A stretch of DNA of 64,000 bases from Odontesthes bonariensis (GCF_027942865.1 NC_134515.1:20668227-20732226); one strand, 5' to 3'; shown: positions 1-14,200, counted from the stretch's first letter. Notes: generated by a model from the sequence alone, not told the origin. Made by a program: numbers and translations.

Positions 1-1140
1 CAGCACAGGATCCGTAGTGAACGAGAGAAAGAACGTCAAAAGCGTCTCGAGGTAGAGTCCTGATGGAGCTCCTTTAATGTCATCTCTCCATGTGGCAACA
101 TTTAATTGCTGCCGGGTTGGTGTTTTTCTAGGAAGAGAGAACTCGTAAGGAGGATGAGGAGGCCAAGAAGAGGGCAGAAGATGATGCAAAGAAAAAGAAA
201 ACCCTGACCAGCCTCCACTTCGGAGGCTATATGCAAAAGTTGGTGAGTGTTTTCTGATGAATTTCAATGGCAAAATGTCAACAAAGTCTTGAAATATTTT
301 ACTTTCCACAGACAGAGAAACGGAGTGGTAAGAGGCAGACGGAGAGAGAGAAGAAGAAGAAATTCCTGAGTGAAAGACGCAAATCTCTGGACATTGAGAA
401 CTCGAGTCAGGAAGGACTAAAGTAGGTGGAAAAATATCATACTGTTATAGAGGGCCACACCTTTTTTTTTTTATTACAGATTCACAAAATCCTTCCTCAA
501 CATTGTAAAAACTGTAAACTTTATTGTTTAATAAAAGGAATTCTCCTGTCTGTGTTTTCAGAGCAAAAGCTAAAGAGCTGTGGGAGTGGATGTACCAGCT
601 GGAGGCTGAGAACTTTGAACTACAATATCAGTTCACCAGGCAGAAATACGAGGTGTGTGTGTGTGCAACAGTGTACAGCTTAATCCTGGAAGTGAAACAA
701 TCACCTTCTGAGAGTTACATTTGAATGTTTTTATTTGTTCTAGATTAATGTGCTGAGAAACCGCGTGAGCGACCATCAGAAAACGTGAGAATAACCTCTG
801 ATTTTACTTTTTTTTTTAAATCTGGTCCCAAACATGCTCATCAAACAGATGCTCTGGCATAAAGCTGCAGTCTCATGAGCTCTGTCAGGGCTCTGCTACT
901 TGGCTGCAGGGTGGGGGGTGGGTCAGCTATTACACCGGTCAAAGATACAAGAAAACACTGTGATATACAGAGAGAAATGCTGGTAGTCTTGTTTTTTTTT
1001 TTTTTTTTTTGTAGAATTTGTTAAATACTCTGCTTTTTCAACATCTTTTGCGGACAAACGAGCTTAACCTGACTCTTTGGCCTGATGACCTGCTTTGTTT
1101 TCACAGATCCAAGAGGACCAAGAGAGGCCTGAGGAAATAG
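1..1140 (+). CDS. tnnt2: Troponin T, cardiac-type, 3' part (six exons, 5' end outside window)
   Basis: Troponin T anchors the troponin complex to tropomyosin on the thin filament. Coding exons are 1-51, 132-242, 312-421, 562-652, 744-784 and 1107-1140, all with GT-AG borders and a continuous frame, giving the last 145 residues. Visible family blocks are [53 protein letters not shown] and a short basic tail ending GLRK before [16 protein letters not shown] and [10 protein letters not shown] resemble the cardiac form (TNNT2) more than TNNT1 or TNNT3 as I recall them. The N-terminal acidic region and first tropomyosin-binding region lie upstream of the window. The tail lacks the usual GRWK ending of many troponin T proteins. 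A neighbouring plakophilin-1 gene, tail-to-tail, supports the TNNT2 assignment by synteny. Troponin T family is near certain; the paralogue is likely but not proved. Confidence 0.9.
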
Positions 1141-1431
1141 TTACATTCATGCAAAGTGAGCAGTGTAAACGTTACCTGCCTTCTGCAGCCATCACCTCAA
1201 TCCAAGCCCTGGCTTTTGTGCTGCACCTAATTCTCTTATTCTCCCACTTCCTGGTGCCATTTGTTTCCAGTTTTCCCAACTCCATTTTATTCTGTCGTTT
1301 TCATCTTATTCCCATCTTCTGGCATGACAGTAAGTGTTTAAAGGTGTAAATAAATCTGTTAAATCTCCGGCTTTTTGCTTTATGAGCAAGCAAGTTAGTA
1401 CATCTATGTGTATTCGTTTACCTGTGCTGAA

Positions 1432-1437
1432 AATAAA
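1432..1437 (+). terminator. Poly(A) signal of the troponin T gene
   Basis: An AATAAA hexamer lies about 290 nt after the troponin T stop codon. Another AATAAA-containing run is present near 1346. Either would give a short 3' UTR, which is normal for this family. Confidence 0.5.
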
Positions 1438-2265
1438 ACTGCTCTGTCAGTAAAATGACTGAACACAGAAAGCCTAAAGCGAAGTCAAGAAGAGACATCC
1501 ACTTGGTGAGATACAGGCTCGGACATGACTGCGGCTGACATGATGCTCCTTGGACTGAAGCCTAGACATCCACCCAATGGATTTACGACAACGGCCGTGT
1601 GTTCATCTGACAAAATTAATAATCATACAAAGTTTCCACTCAGTCTTCTAAATGATCCGAGGTCTTAAAAAAGAATTATTTAAAAAGCCTTGTTGAAACT
1701 GGCTGATCCAGTCGACTTCACCCGGAATAAACAGGAACCAAAACGTAAGAGAGAATCAGTCATGCAGTAACAGAAAGGTAATGAGTATGTTAGAATCACA
1801 AATAATGTGCTTAATGCCAAAATATCAAAATATGCTTTTGAAGTTATCCTGTGTGCACATTTACAGTCAGTATTTCAGACCCTCACAAGCAATTTTGACC
1901 AAAAAATGAAGCTGAGAGCTTTCCCATGTTGAGAAGTAGCTACTTTCTTAGACAGAGAAAAGCATGCACATGTCACATAAACAGTTGGAATGAGTGCATC
2001 TAGCATTAAAAGTTGAAGACATCTACGAGTAAAACACATTCTAGCCCTCTAACATGGTTATTTTACTCTATAAACATTAAATATACCCTTTGTAAGTACA
2101 CTGAAATACAAAGGACACCAAACACAATATTGTCTGCAGACCCGTTTCTTTTATTTTATGTACAGGCGAAGTGAGAGGCAAGCTCCTTATGAAATACTGA
2201 CTTTAATCCTCAAAGCTAAGTCCCAGGCATAAAAACTGCCACTGTCATGCAGTGTGGGAAATTCT

Positions 2266-2294
2266 CACAGATGCCAAGAATCTTGGCATCTGTG
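2266..2294. repeat. 29-bp near-perfect palindrome
   Basis: Arms of 14 bp (CACAGATGCCAAGA and its reverse complement) surround a single central A. It would form a stable hairpin in RNA of either strand. No larger repeat context was recognised. Confidence 0.7.
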
Positions 2295-3539
2295 GTGGAG
2301 GTGTTTTCATGATTTATACTCTATGCCTTTATAAAAACGCTGAGTTTCAGGAGGATTTTTTTTAACCAGTTTTAAAACAAAGACATTATTTGGTTGTGAG
2401 AGCGGCTACCTTGTAATGACGTCAAAACTTTAAAATTGCGAGAGGAAAAAAAAACGACACGTTACAAAAAAAAACATTACATATTTGAACGTGCTGCTCC
2501 TCTTGCCTGAGGACCAGCACGCGGATCATAATTCATTGAGATTATATAAGAAGGTACAGCCCTTTTATTATGCACTGCAATGTTGTTGAATAAGATCAAA
2601 GAATAGTGCAGCCAGCATCCAACACTGTTTGTGTGTTCCACAAATTTTTTACATAAAAAGGTAATGAGTAATCACATGCACTCAGATACCTTTTACCACT
2701 CTGTCTCCTAATAATCTGTGCATGCAAGAAATCAAGCAATGATGAAAGCAAAAAATGTAAAACCTAATTACAACAAATATCTGCACATTTCCTTAGGTGG
2801 GCATTTGATGAAGCAACAGGACAGAACAATACACACAGCGCTGTATTTTAAAAAGAGAACCGCAAAAATATGAATATGAAGCTTCAAGTTAGCACAAAGA
2901 GTGAATGGTTGGAACAATTCCACTGTTCCCTATTTTTTTTTGTGGTTTTAAAAAAAAAAAAAAAAAAAAAAAAGGCACACAAAAACACTGCAAGGAAGAT
3001 GAACTGTGGTTTTACAAATCACATAGACGTGTAAAGCCACAGAAAGACACTTTTATGGTTCTGTTTTAACACGCTTGAGATAAATATTAAGGTCTGTTAA
3101 TCACTGAGCTATAGAAATGAAGGTTGGTGATTTGGCTAAATGCTTTTAGCACATCAGCAACTGGTTGCAGCTTCAAATCTAAAGTAGAGAAATTATACCA
3201 ATCTAGAAGAAAGCAAATAAACATATCATGCATATGTTGATCTATACGTTAAGCTGTTAGCTGCTGTCAGATGTTTGCATTATTAGCAGTATATAAAGTA
3301 ATTAAATGATAAAACAGCAGCCCTTCTTTTGTAGCTTTTTCCATTTGTCTTGTATGTACTGAGAGAGTTTGCTTATCGCTTTAAACAATACATGCTGTTG
3401 GTGGACTTGACATGAAAAATCTCTTAACATCAACATGAACAATGAACAAACAACTATCTCAAATACAGACAATCTTTACCAATTTCAGCTTTTGCTTCAT
3501 TTCTTCTCTAACTCTCAGTTTAGGCTTTTCAGCTCTTAA

Positions 3540-4404
3540 AGCGATACTCCGGAGTAGATTCAACCTGGGGTCATTTGAACCGTGATATCCAGCCAAGTAG
3601 CACACCCGCAGTTTTTTCGATATTGGCTTAACATCAGCTGAGTTACTGAGTTATCCCGAATAGCTTCGTACAAGGGTTAATGGATCCTGGCAGTATCTCC
3701 AAAATTACCACACTAAAATCACATGCCATGACACCAAACTTCTACAGTAGTACAAATATGGTCTATACTCACAAAACGATGCATTTGGAACTTTGAAAAT
3801 AGTCCAGGAGTTTATTATTATCAACACAAGCCTGATAGCTTTTCTGCTGCTAAAGCTGCGTCGACGTCACTTCAGGGAGCTGGGAGCTTCAAAGTAAGAT
3901 GAGGGTTGATCTACTACTGTAGACAACAAAGTATATGCTATATTCTACATGTTTTTTTATGAATTTTTATGTTGTAGAGTTGTGAAATTATTTTATCAAT
4001 GGAGAAATTGAGCAGCCTTGCTTTGTTGTCCACAGTAGTAGATCAACCCTCATCTTACTTTGAAGCTCCCAGCTCCCAGAAGTGACGTTGACGCAGCTTT
4101 AGCTGCAGAGAAGCTATCAGGCTTGTGTTGATAATAATAAACTCCAGGACTATTTTCAAACTTCCAAATGCATCCTTTTTTGAGTACAGACCATATTTGT
4201 ACTACTGTAGAAGTTTGGTGTCATGGCATGTGATTTTAGTGTGGTAATTTTGGAGATACTGCCAGGATCCATTAACCCTTGTACGAAGCTATTTGGGATA
4301 ACTCAGCTGATGTTCAGCCAATATCGAAAAAACTGCGGGTGGGCTACTTGGCTGGATATCACGGTTCAAATGACCCCAGGTTGAATCTACTCCGGAGTAT
4401 CGCT
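3540..4404. mobile_element. Foldback (long inverted repeat) element with TTAA target duplication
   Basis: Two arms of roughly 385-390 bp (about 3540-3931 and 4021-4404) are near-perfect reverse complements around a loop of about 90 bp. The outer ends read AGCGATACTCCGGAG and its complement. Each end is flanked by TTAA (3536-3539 and 4405-4408), the target-site duplication used by piggyBac- and Kolobok-type transposases. No transposase coding was seen, so this is a non-autonomous copy. The open frames running through it are incidental. Confidence 0.85.
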
Positions 4405-4420
4405 TTAAGGCCACAACAGA

Positions 4421-5034
4421 TACACCGATCAGCCATAACATTAAAGCCACTGACGGGTAAAGTGAATACTTCTCATCTCATTCAAATGCCATGTTCGGCT
4501 TGGAAAATCTTCTGGGACTCACATGGATTTCACTTTGACACCTACCTAAACTTTTCTGCAGACCAATACCCCCCACCACCCCACCCCCCACCCCATCATC
4601 CACCCACCCAGCCAGCCAGTATGGCAACACCACTCGCCTAACGAGCAGTTTTCTGTAGATGGACAGCAATGAGCCTGACAAAAAACTGCTTAGGAAGGGG
4701 CTAAGAAAAGCATGTCAAAGAGCCTGAGGTGTTCCTCTGACCTCTAAACCATCAAGATTCCAACCCTGATTGGATCTGATGGCATTCATGGGAAGCAAGC
4801 CTAATACACGAAGATCCTCCCTAAAAACCCACGATCCCAAAAGATCCTTAGCTAAGGTCCTAGTACAAGACACTCCAGGAAACCTTCAGATGTTTTCCGA
4901 CCACGCCTACACTGGTCAGAGCCCTTTAGCAGGATGTGCAGAGCACACTTTATATTGGGCATATATATATATATATATATATATATAGTAGATATATATA
5001 GTAAATGGTCATAATGTTATGGCTGGTCGGGGCA
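4421..5034 (+). mobile_element. Decayed Tc1/mariner-type transposon
   Basis: The left end starts TACACCGATCAGCCATAACA and the right end contains the complementary GTCATAATGTTATGGCTG, the terminal repeats of a common fish Tc1-like family. Between them are degraded stretches resembling the transposase 3' half, a C-rich run (4565-4610) and an (AT)n tract (about 4958-4987). No intact transposase remains. The element lies 16 bp from the foldback element on its left, so two elements are stacked in the tnnt2-pkp1 spacer. Confidence 0.8.
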
Positions 5035-5289
5035 TGTTATCTTTTAGCCACTGCAGACAGACACATTGGACAGAAGAAATTTGTGAACATAAAGTAACAT
5101 TTCACTGCAAATAACACTGTCTATCTGTAATGTGTCTTGCTGCCTGTGGATTTGACCCCACACACTGACACCTAACTGTCGAATAACATCATCCTTGTAC
5201 ATATACACACACATGTATCCATCTCCAGATTAAACTTAAACCTCTCTTTTCTCTCTATATATACAATGTATAAATGTACAATTTATGAC

Positions 5290-8200
5290 TCATAATTGAT
5301 AGGCTCTTTCAAAAAACTTATCATTGAAGAGTTTTTCAAGGGTGTGGCCTCTGCAGTCTCTAATCATGCTGGTTTCCATCTGCAAGCACAGGCACGAGCA
5401 TGTCGAGGAGACAAAAAAAGAAAGACACAGAGAGAAAGAGCCTGAATCACTTTCAAATGCATTTGAATCACTTCGCTCCCACCAAGCTTTCAAATCTGAC
5501 TGAAATGGAGCTACAAGCATTCATGAGCAGATCATACCTTCCAGGCGGCATGTCATGTGAAAATCTTCAGTCTTTATCACAGCTGTTCTTTGCTGACTGA
5601 TGTACTGCTGTGGTTATTTCATTGATAAAGAAGGCTTTGTTGAACCCTGGCAGCTGTGGAACAAAAGTGTTTCAAATAAACCAATAAAGGGTGTCACACA
5701 GAGGAAATAGCATTCATGCAATCCATCTCTGAACTAAAAGTAAGAAGTAAAATGCTGGACCAGAATCTTCAAGAAGCCTCTGGCATATTATGGCAGAGTG
5801 AAACTGTTGGCTTTTCATGCTCTAACCAGCTCTAGTTGTCTGTCATCTTTTTTTTTTCTCCTTGACTCATGATTTTTATAGGGTCTGCTGTAAAGGTGGT
5901 TACTTGTACTCGTGCATCTTTTGCATAAAAAAAATAAATAAATAAATAAAATCACATTCTTCCTATCCTGTACCTCTGACTCTCAACGTTTGCACCTCAT
6001 TGCACTTCATTTGTTTCCTATTTTAAACATCTTGTGACTCATCCCATAACAGACAGTGAGCACTGACAGCCTGCCTGCCAAGATTCCAGTGTAATTGTTT
6101 CTGGTGAAGTCTTGGGTGTGTCAGGATGGAAGGGAAAGTGTGTTTATGACTAATCAACACCCGCCCATTTCAGCTGGGCTGTCCCACTGCAGACCTGAGC
6201 TTACTTGACACATGCGTCTGCTCGAGAGAAATGAACAAATCCTAATCCACACATCTTTACACGTCTTAATGTCCGCTTTTACCTTTTTCACAATGCTTTG
6301 CAAATTCTTGTCATTCCACATGCTGTACAGCAGCAGTGACGCTGCTTTGCTGCTTTTGGGAAAAGACCTACGACAGGGGGGAAGGGATCATCAGTGAGCG
6401 CAGCGAAGTCCGTCACTGCTATGAAATAAATAAATAACTAAAAACTCACTCCTTCTGGCTGAGCTCATTCAGTAAAGTAAGCAGGTCCTCATCGATGACC
6501 TTCTTGCTGACCTCAATGTCTGCCGGCATCAGTCTCCGCATTGTGTTGCAAGCTGCTGCTTTAATGTCATCGGAGCTTCCAGTTGCCCCTTCATTCGAGG
6601 AGAGGAGGTTGGTGAGCTCAGGCAACGCGAGCTTCGCTACAGAGAAGAAAGCAAGTCGTTCTTATGTGCAATAACACATTTATGTACCTCCAACCCATGA
6701 TGGCAAAATAAAACCCCAACTCCAGAAAAGAGACACTGTGGGAATGTGTGACACCCAAATGTGTGATTTTCATGACAGATCTGAGTCTCTTTTTAATGTA
6801 GCGTCGACTGAGGGTTCAAAGATCACAGATATTAAGATCCAATATTAATTTACGGCTGCGTACCCTGCGCACAGAGATGTCTCCAAATTCTCTGAATCTT
6901 TTTGTAACATTATATACTTTGGATGATGAAAATATTCAAAATCTCAAGCAATTTTACTAGAATTTTGAAACTGCACCACAATTTTTTTTTTTGAAGATTG
7001 CTGAACCTCTGTTCATTTTTACTTCTGAGAGACTCTGCCTCTCTAAGGTGCTGTTTTTATACTGATCTGTTAGCTGTTAACCTAATTAGTTGCAACATGT
7101 TCCTGCAGCTGTTTCTTTTGACTACCACTTACGTTCCCAATCTTTTCTTGCCCCTGTTTCAATTTCTTGAGAATGCCCTTGTTACAGCCAAGATAAGTTA
7201 ATATTACTTACTGATATTAATTAATATTAATATCAGTATTTCTGTATTTGTTTTTTGATCATTTATTATATTTAATAACATTTTAAAAAGTCTCACTTTC
7301 AATATTTGAGATCACCTCCATGTTCCATTGTGAATAAAACGTTGGTTTAAGAGATTTGCAAATTGCTGCATTCTGTCATTATTAACACATGGTATTCCAG
7401 TGGCTCATCCTTTATCAATATGCTGCTTCTTACCCAGATTGGCCCGCTCGGTGAAGCGGGACATGTTATCCAGCAGGGACATAGTGATCTTCTGGAGGTT
7501 GTGGTTGGGTGACCTCACAAGACAGGGTAAAAGAAACATAGACCTGAACTTCTTAATCAAAATCTGGCTCACAGCATGGGACCCCTGAGAGAAAACACAA
7601 AGATAGGAAAACATGTAAGCTCTGAGCTCCACTTTCACTCATATATGGTCCACATTCATCACATGTGTGCAGTTTGATGCCAAATCCATCTTTTAATTGT
7701 AATCTTTTTCAAACTGAAATCAATGTGAATATGCAAGACGCTAAATGAATGAGACAAACCTAAATCACCAGAAAAAAACTCCACCCTTTCTGTTGGTTCC
7801 TCTCTTAAAGCCTGAGACAATCCTAACACCAAGTAACCCACAAAATAGTGCGCTCAATGATTAACTTCTTGGTACACACCCGGTCTCCACTGGCAGTGAG
7901 GTTTTGCAGGGCACCACAGCTGGCCTCCAGAGTGGCATCATTCTGGGACAAATCCATCAGAGCCAGGTAGATATCCATGGCTTTAGGGTGGCACAACCAG
8001 TTCACCCCTGATGGGTCGTTCGGAAAGGCTCGAGTCCCATCAAACAAAAACTGAGAAGAGAGGAGTAAGAAAGCTCAGACTCAAAGATGGTCATGATTTG
8101 GTAACAAAGTATTGCAGCTGATGCCCACCTCTTTTTGAACCTTGCTGCTCCTTGGGCTGAAGCATCCGACTATAGGGCTTTTCTTACTCTCAGCTTCCAG

Positions 8201-11200
8201 AGGATAAACGCTCTCAAAACTTTCAGGGCTTTCCTGCTCCAGTTGGTAGGTCAAGTTATGGAGAATGCATGCACAGTTTTCCACAGGCTAGAGGACAGGA
8301 AAGACCACAAAGAGTTCGTTAAAGTGCCTACAGTTTGAAAGTTTTCCTGCTGCTTATGATAAAAAAAAAAAAAAAAAGGACTCATCTGGGAGGAAACTAT
8401 GTTTTAGTTGAATCCCCTCCACCGTGGAGATTCCTCTATCGAGACCAGGTCAATTGTGACAATTGAGTAGATGCATGATACTCCCATAACTAAGTTGAAC
8501 GAAGAATTTTCTACGCTTGATTTTATGTTGCCTTTTAGTTGATTTTTGGGGTTCAATACCACCGGCATCACTGACTCGTTATGAGGTTGATTGTTACTCT
8601 CCAATTCGCCGTTTTAAAATATCAGTTTCTAACCGCAGCCTTTCAATTTTCACTCTTATTTGGAATGTTATAATCAAAAATGTCTACGTTTGATCAATTA
8701 GGGCTGACATTTTAGGAACTGCACCCTAATTAAAAAGATTTTTTTTTTCCAGGTGAAAATAAATAACTAAATAAATAAATAGCCACGTGCTAAGTAAACC
8801 CTGGCCAAAATACTCATTAACACTCACCAACTCCTGGCTTTTAAGTCGCATTCAGTCTCGTGTCAAATGCCACTGTAATAGTCACAGGGATTTATCAGCT
8901 ACCCCTCCGATTTGCCATTGATGGAAACACAACACCCAGAGACACACATTCTAATTTTCAAAGGTGACAAAAGGGGGCACACCTCCCTTTTTCTTTTTTT
9001 CTTTCTTTTTTTTAAAAATAAAAAAAATAAAAAAATTTAATAAAATAAAAATCGACCATAACATTTCAAAAGGAGGCTCTGGCAAAGACAGCAAAAACTT
9101 CCAAACAAAAAGAGCCGTGATGGATCCAATTTATCTTTCAGCGAGCTCACTCTCAGTTCTGCTGTATTGGGCTAAAATCCAGAATCCACTCAAAAATAAT
9201 TAACCAGCCTTATAAGCTAAGAAAGTCTTTATGTTGTTACAGCCCCACAGGCTGGGAGCTAATGCTAGTTACAAGAACCCTTCAGAATACATTATACCGT
9301 CTAGAACACAGGGGGCAAAACACACTACGACTGGTTACAGAAAAGGATTCAGTTGTCTTATCTTAACACACTGCTTAAACACACTAGTTTTAGTGTTAAA
9401 ATTGCATTAGTGCAAATAACTTCATGATAAATCTTTGTAATGGAGGCAGCTAGTAACAAAGAAACAGACGATAAATGTCTCAACATTACAGTGCTATCTT
9501 TGCTTCAAGCAAGTAAAATAAATGACTCATCCACAGAACTTCCACAAATGAGCAGGTATAACTACAAGCGCTATAGAGGGATGACCAAAAACTACTGCTG
9601 CATGGCAAAAGATGTTCAGAGTGTTACCTTGTCATCTGGGTTTTCCTCTGCCACACAGGATTGCATGTAACTCATGAGGGAATCGATTAGTTTAGGGCAG
9701 GATCTCATCTGCTGCCTCTCATCCTTCTGGCCGTAGCTCAGGTTTCTACATACACACCATTGTATTGTCATTAATCATTGCTCAGTACACGGCACTACAA
9801 AACAGAATTTCCCCATGAGATTTCCCTTCGCATGCAATCCCTTTTTTAGGTGATAACGTGTGTACATGAGTGTAGAGCATACATGTAGCACTTTTACAGG
9901 CAAAATAAACGTATCTGGCAATCAGCTAAATATTAAATGAACTATTCACTGACATCACAGAGTACGTCTACAGATATCTTTATGCCCTTAAAATATAGCT
10001 CTACAGTATTTCATTTCACATATTGGGAATGGTCGGTGCAGTGCATTCAAAGCTCGTAAAATGGTTTCAGACTAAAGGCATGAACAGGAGCCACTGATGT
10101 GAGACAATGAAAGATTCTCACCGCAGGCAGCCTGTGGCATAGTAGAAAACACTGGGGTCTATGTGCTTGTTGCTGTCAGACAAGCAGGTGAACGGGACCA
10201 CAACATTCTTTGTCAGGGCGGGCAGTGCCGTTGTCATAAGTTCTGTCTTCAGCTCATCAGCAGACGAAAGGTTCCACAGAAGGCCTAGCGTAAACATGAC
10301 ATGCAGCGCAATGAAATCTATAAGCATTCAGTGCATCGTACTGTGTACTTTTAATACAAATTATATTATCTATTATCAATGCGGCTTGCCAAATTCTGAA
10401 TTTGTCATAAGCCTGATGTAGTTCAATCTTTATGAAGTCTATTTCCCCGTCTTTACTGAGCAAATGTATGAATTGGATTCATAACACAAGTGAAAACGAG
10501 GTAATTCTACAGATTTCTGACGAATGTTAAAAGGCGTTGGCATTCATATTCCAAAAATATATAATATTTAGAGGTTGCACCTCAATCAAAAAAAGCTTAC
10601 CAGTGACTTGTTTCTGGGTCTCAGTGGAATCTGTCTCCTGCAGGAGCTGTAGGGCTTTAGCTATACCACCACAGTGCTGAACCTCCAGCTTGTTTCCCTG
10701 GTTCTTAAAGACGAGGTTCCTCAGAGCCCCGGCAGCAGCCTGGTTCACTCCCGGGTTGGGGCTTCGCAGCAGAGTTACCAAAACTGGAATACCCTCAAGC
10801 TGTAATACCTGCAGCGGAAAATTGTGTGTGTGTGTGGGGGGGGGTGGGGGGGGGTGGGGGGTGGAGGGGGGGAGAAAGTTGTCAAACATCTCCACATTGT
10901 GTGCTTGTTTTTGCAGAGTCGGCAGTAGTAGACAGGCCACACTATACATTGAAAGCAAAAGGTTTGAAGTAAAAGGGAATTATTCTCCCTTTCCCTCAAA
11001 GTTAGGTACACGAGTCTTCCCAGAGCACAATAACTCTTGTACAGCACAAGCACTTGTACTATCCTCACATAGAGACAATTTGAAAACAACCAACACTACA
11101 GTGTGCTTTTTTTGCTCATGGTAATAAGCAATGTATCCACCAACCTCTGCTTTAGCACCATCCTCATTGAAGGTGGTGTGCTGGATGACGGTGGCTCCAC

Positions 11201-14200
11201 ACCGCTGCTGATGTTCCTCATCGTGAGACAGCATGTCCACTGCCTCCTTAAGGGTAATATCTGACATGCTCATAGCATAGTTCACCCTGTGAGGTGATGA
11301 AAAGGAATGGTGAGAGGGGTGTTTTGAGTTCAGTGTGAATTAAACTTAGTGCTGCAAACTGTGGTGATGCATTTACAAGTTAACCATTAAAAGCAGAAGG
11401 GCAGGGAGAAAAGTGAACTCACGCTGATGTCTGTTCTATTTTGGATGTTTTGATCAAACTCATATTTTCCTCCATATGATAACCCGGCGGGAAGATGCCT
11501 GTCTGGCTGTTGGTGAAATTGCTACCATTAACCATAGAATTACTGCTGTGTCTATTTCCTCGAACCCGAATGGTGTTTTGGCTTTTCGTTGTCTGTCCTG
11601 CGGCCTTCTACAAGAATAAAAGCAGTGCACAATGTCAGTTTGGTGCTGTGGAACACAGAATTACAGAAAACGGAAAACAAAAACTGATTACCATCGAAGG
11701 AGCAGGGGCCAAAGGAGGAGCCAAAGCAGAATCGCTGTGACTCATTTTCAGCCCATTGGGGTTTCGAGGTCTGTTCAAAGTGCTGATTTGCTGTTCCCAT
11801 GTGCCGGAGCTGCTAAAATGTCTTCTTCCTGCAGTTTTGGTGGATAGAGAACGACTCCGCTGATAATTTTGCTAAAGAAAAGAAGAAAAGTACAGGTCAG
11901 GAGTTGTTCTTATTGTACATAGAACACTTGTATTTATGGTTGCTATTTACAATTCAATTTATATTACTGCAATATAAATATTAATTGTTATGTATTGTTC
12001 TAATCTTTCTTATTTTCATAAAGCAACATGTGAAACACTTGTGTTTGAAAGGTGCCGTATGAATAAGGTTGAGTTGAGTTCCCCGTTCCAGTATGTATTA
12101 TGCTTCTAGAATGGATTTATATTCTACTCTAATATTACCTGCTAAATCACTTGCTAACTTTTAGGCTTCACTGTAGCAACGATCTGAGACACACACACAC
12201 ACACACACACAAAAAAAAAAAAAGTAGGTGACCCATTTTCCACAACAGCAGTTTTCAAAGACATCCACTGTAACCAAAGACAGAGGAATTTGACCTGACT
12301 CAAAACCTTCATTCATCTTAGTTTCCTTCCTTTTCTCTGTTCATGTTGAGGGAGCAAAATGTAGCTTGTGCTTGCAAAAACCAAGTTAACATCAAATCTT
12401 TAACAGGAGACAAACCCAAGCTGTGTGCAGATTACAGAACGGCTGGCGCGGCTGAGCAGTTTCTCATAAAGCGGCTACGTGTGTATGAGTCAGAAAGCCT
12501 GAAAAAAAAAATATCAGAAACGTGTCAACCGTGCCCACAACCGGTAATTTTCTTTACAGCATTTATCTCCTATATAGAAAACTAAATTCATTAGAAAATT
12601 AAATTTAAAAAAGAAACTTTTCTGTGAAATGGAAAATGTTTTCATTTTTCATCTAAAAAATGAATCATTAATCAAACCTAATGGACATACCTGCAGACGC
12701 TGACATTTGAACTTGGATAGCATATGAAGGAGGAACTTTTTGGTTATGTGAAAGCAAGCAGCAAAGATGGATGTCTCCTGTTGCTGAGTAACAGATGCGT
12801 CAGCCACGCAGCTTGGCAGTCAAAGTTTGATGTAGCTCTGTCAGTAGCATGTTTTACAAGAAGTGACAGTGTGTTCAGTCTCACAAATCTGCATACTCTG
12901 TTTGGTTATAGTCCAAATGAACCAGGAAATTTACATTAGAGACTGAGCAAGTCTGAGGAATTCAGCAGAGCACATAGACACCACACTGAGAAATACTCTG
13001 AGTTTCTATTTTGGGATCATGATTAAGTAAGAAAAAAAATGTATTTAGTATTATTTCTGTCATCTAACCCATTAGGTCCAATTTGCATTTAAAAATGTTT
13101 TCTAAAAACTTAGCATATTTTAACAGCATGTTAAAATAGCCTCCTTAAACTGTCCACTAAAAGTTTTGTCTCTTAAAATTAATTTGACCGGTAAAATCTT
13201 CTGTTTATGTTAGAAATGACTGACTTTTTGTCCTTGCGTTTATAAGTCTCTAAAAAAAGAAATTCCTTGTTTGGGTGCCTTGAAAATGAAAGCAAGGCTG
13301 CTGGATCAGCTAAATGTGAAAGGTGAAATAAAGCAAATGCCACTCAAGTTCTGAAAGTGGAGATGCATGCAAGAGTTAGCATACGGTCTTTATAGGTTGA
13401 ACTGGAATCAGGTCTACACTATCATTAATGTAGTGAAAATTATATTTGAGTGTTTTCTACTAGTTTTGAATTACTAAGATGAAATGCATCCATTTCTGTG
13501 AATTGTAAAATCAGCAAAGACAATGACCCATAACAGCAAATCAAAAATCAAGAAGTGCAGACAAACTATGTTCTTTAGATCCACAAAAAAATATTTCCAT
13601 ACAGCAGCTAAAGGCCTTCATTCAGCACAGACACACATGCTGTGCTATATGGTAGTCGTTATTCTATTTTGAATAAATAAATAAATATGGCTCTGCGTCT
13701 ATATTTAGAGATTACTTTTTAATTATTTCTGCCAGTGGAATTTTGGCAAAACACAATGTGACAAAGATGTTTCACAGGATGAGATATTCATGAGCTGTCA
13801 CCAGCGAGAGAATACCATCATATTCCCTGGAAATGCCTCAACTCACTGGTAGTAAGTCAGACCAGGCCAACACAGGCAAACTTGTTTTGCTTTCAGTGTT
13901 CTGATTCACCATTGACATAATGCATTCCCCGCCCCCTTAGCCTAAACTTAACTATAACCTAATCCTAAGCCTGACCACCATTTGATTTCCACAAAACACA
14001 CTTACACACACATCCTTTAAACATACTTAAACAAGACGCACAAATGCAATCAGCCCGTTGGCTTACAGTTTGTCCTCCTCCCTGTGCCAAGAATATGGAC
14101 ATAGTTCTTGTTTTGGTTATACAGAAACTGAATATCTCCAAAACTTCATACTACTGCAGCAATCCCAAAAGAATCCCTAGGGGGACTCGGTCGTAAACCT

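Larger units (their letters stand above)
1141..3539. other. Non-coding spacer between tnnt2 and pkp1 3' ends
   Basis: No exon was recognised here. The first 300 bases are the probable troponin T 3' UTR. The rest is AT-rich sequence with poly(A)/poly(T) runs (near 2950) and one 29-bp palindrome (2266-2294). A TTTATT on the plus strand near 2150 (AATAAA on minus) could be a distal poly(A) site for pkp1, but this is speculative. Confidence 0.5.

Noticed and set aside
4350-4380. tRNA B-box-like GGTTCAAATGACC, possible tRNA or SINE head
   Set aside because: It lies in the inverted-repeat arm of the foldback element, with no A box or cloverleaf.
4279-4641. 120-aa plus-strand open frame
   Set aside because: It spans the right arm of the foldback element and the Tc1 remnant, so it cannot be a gene.
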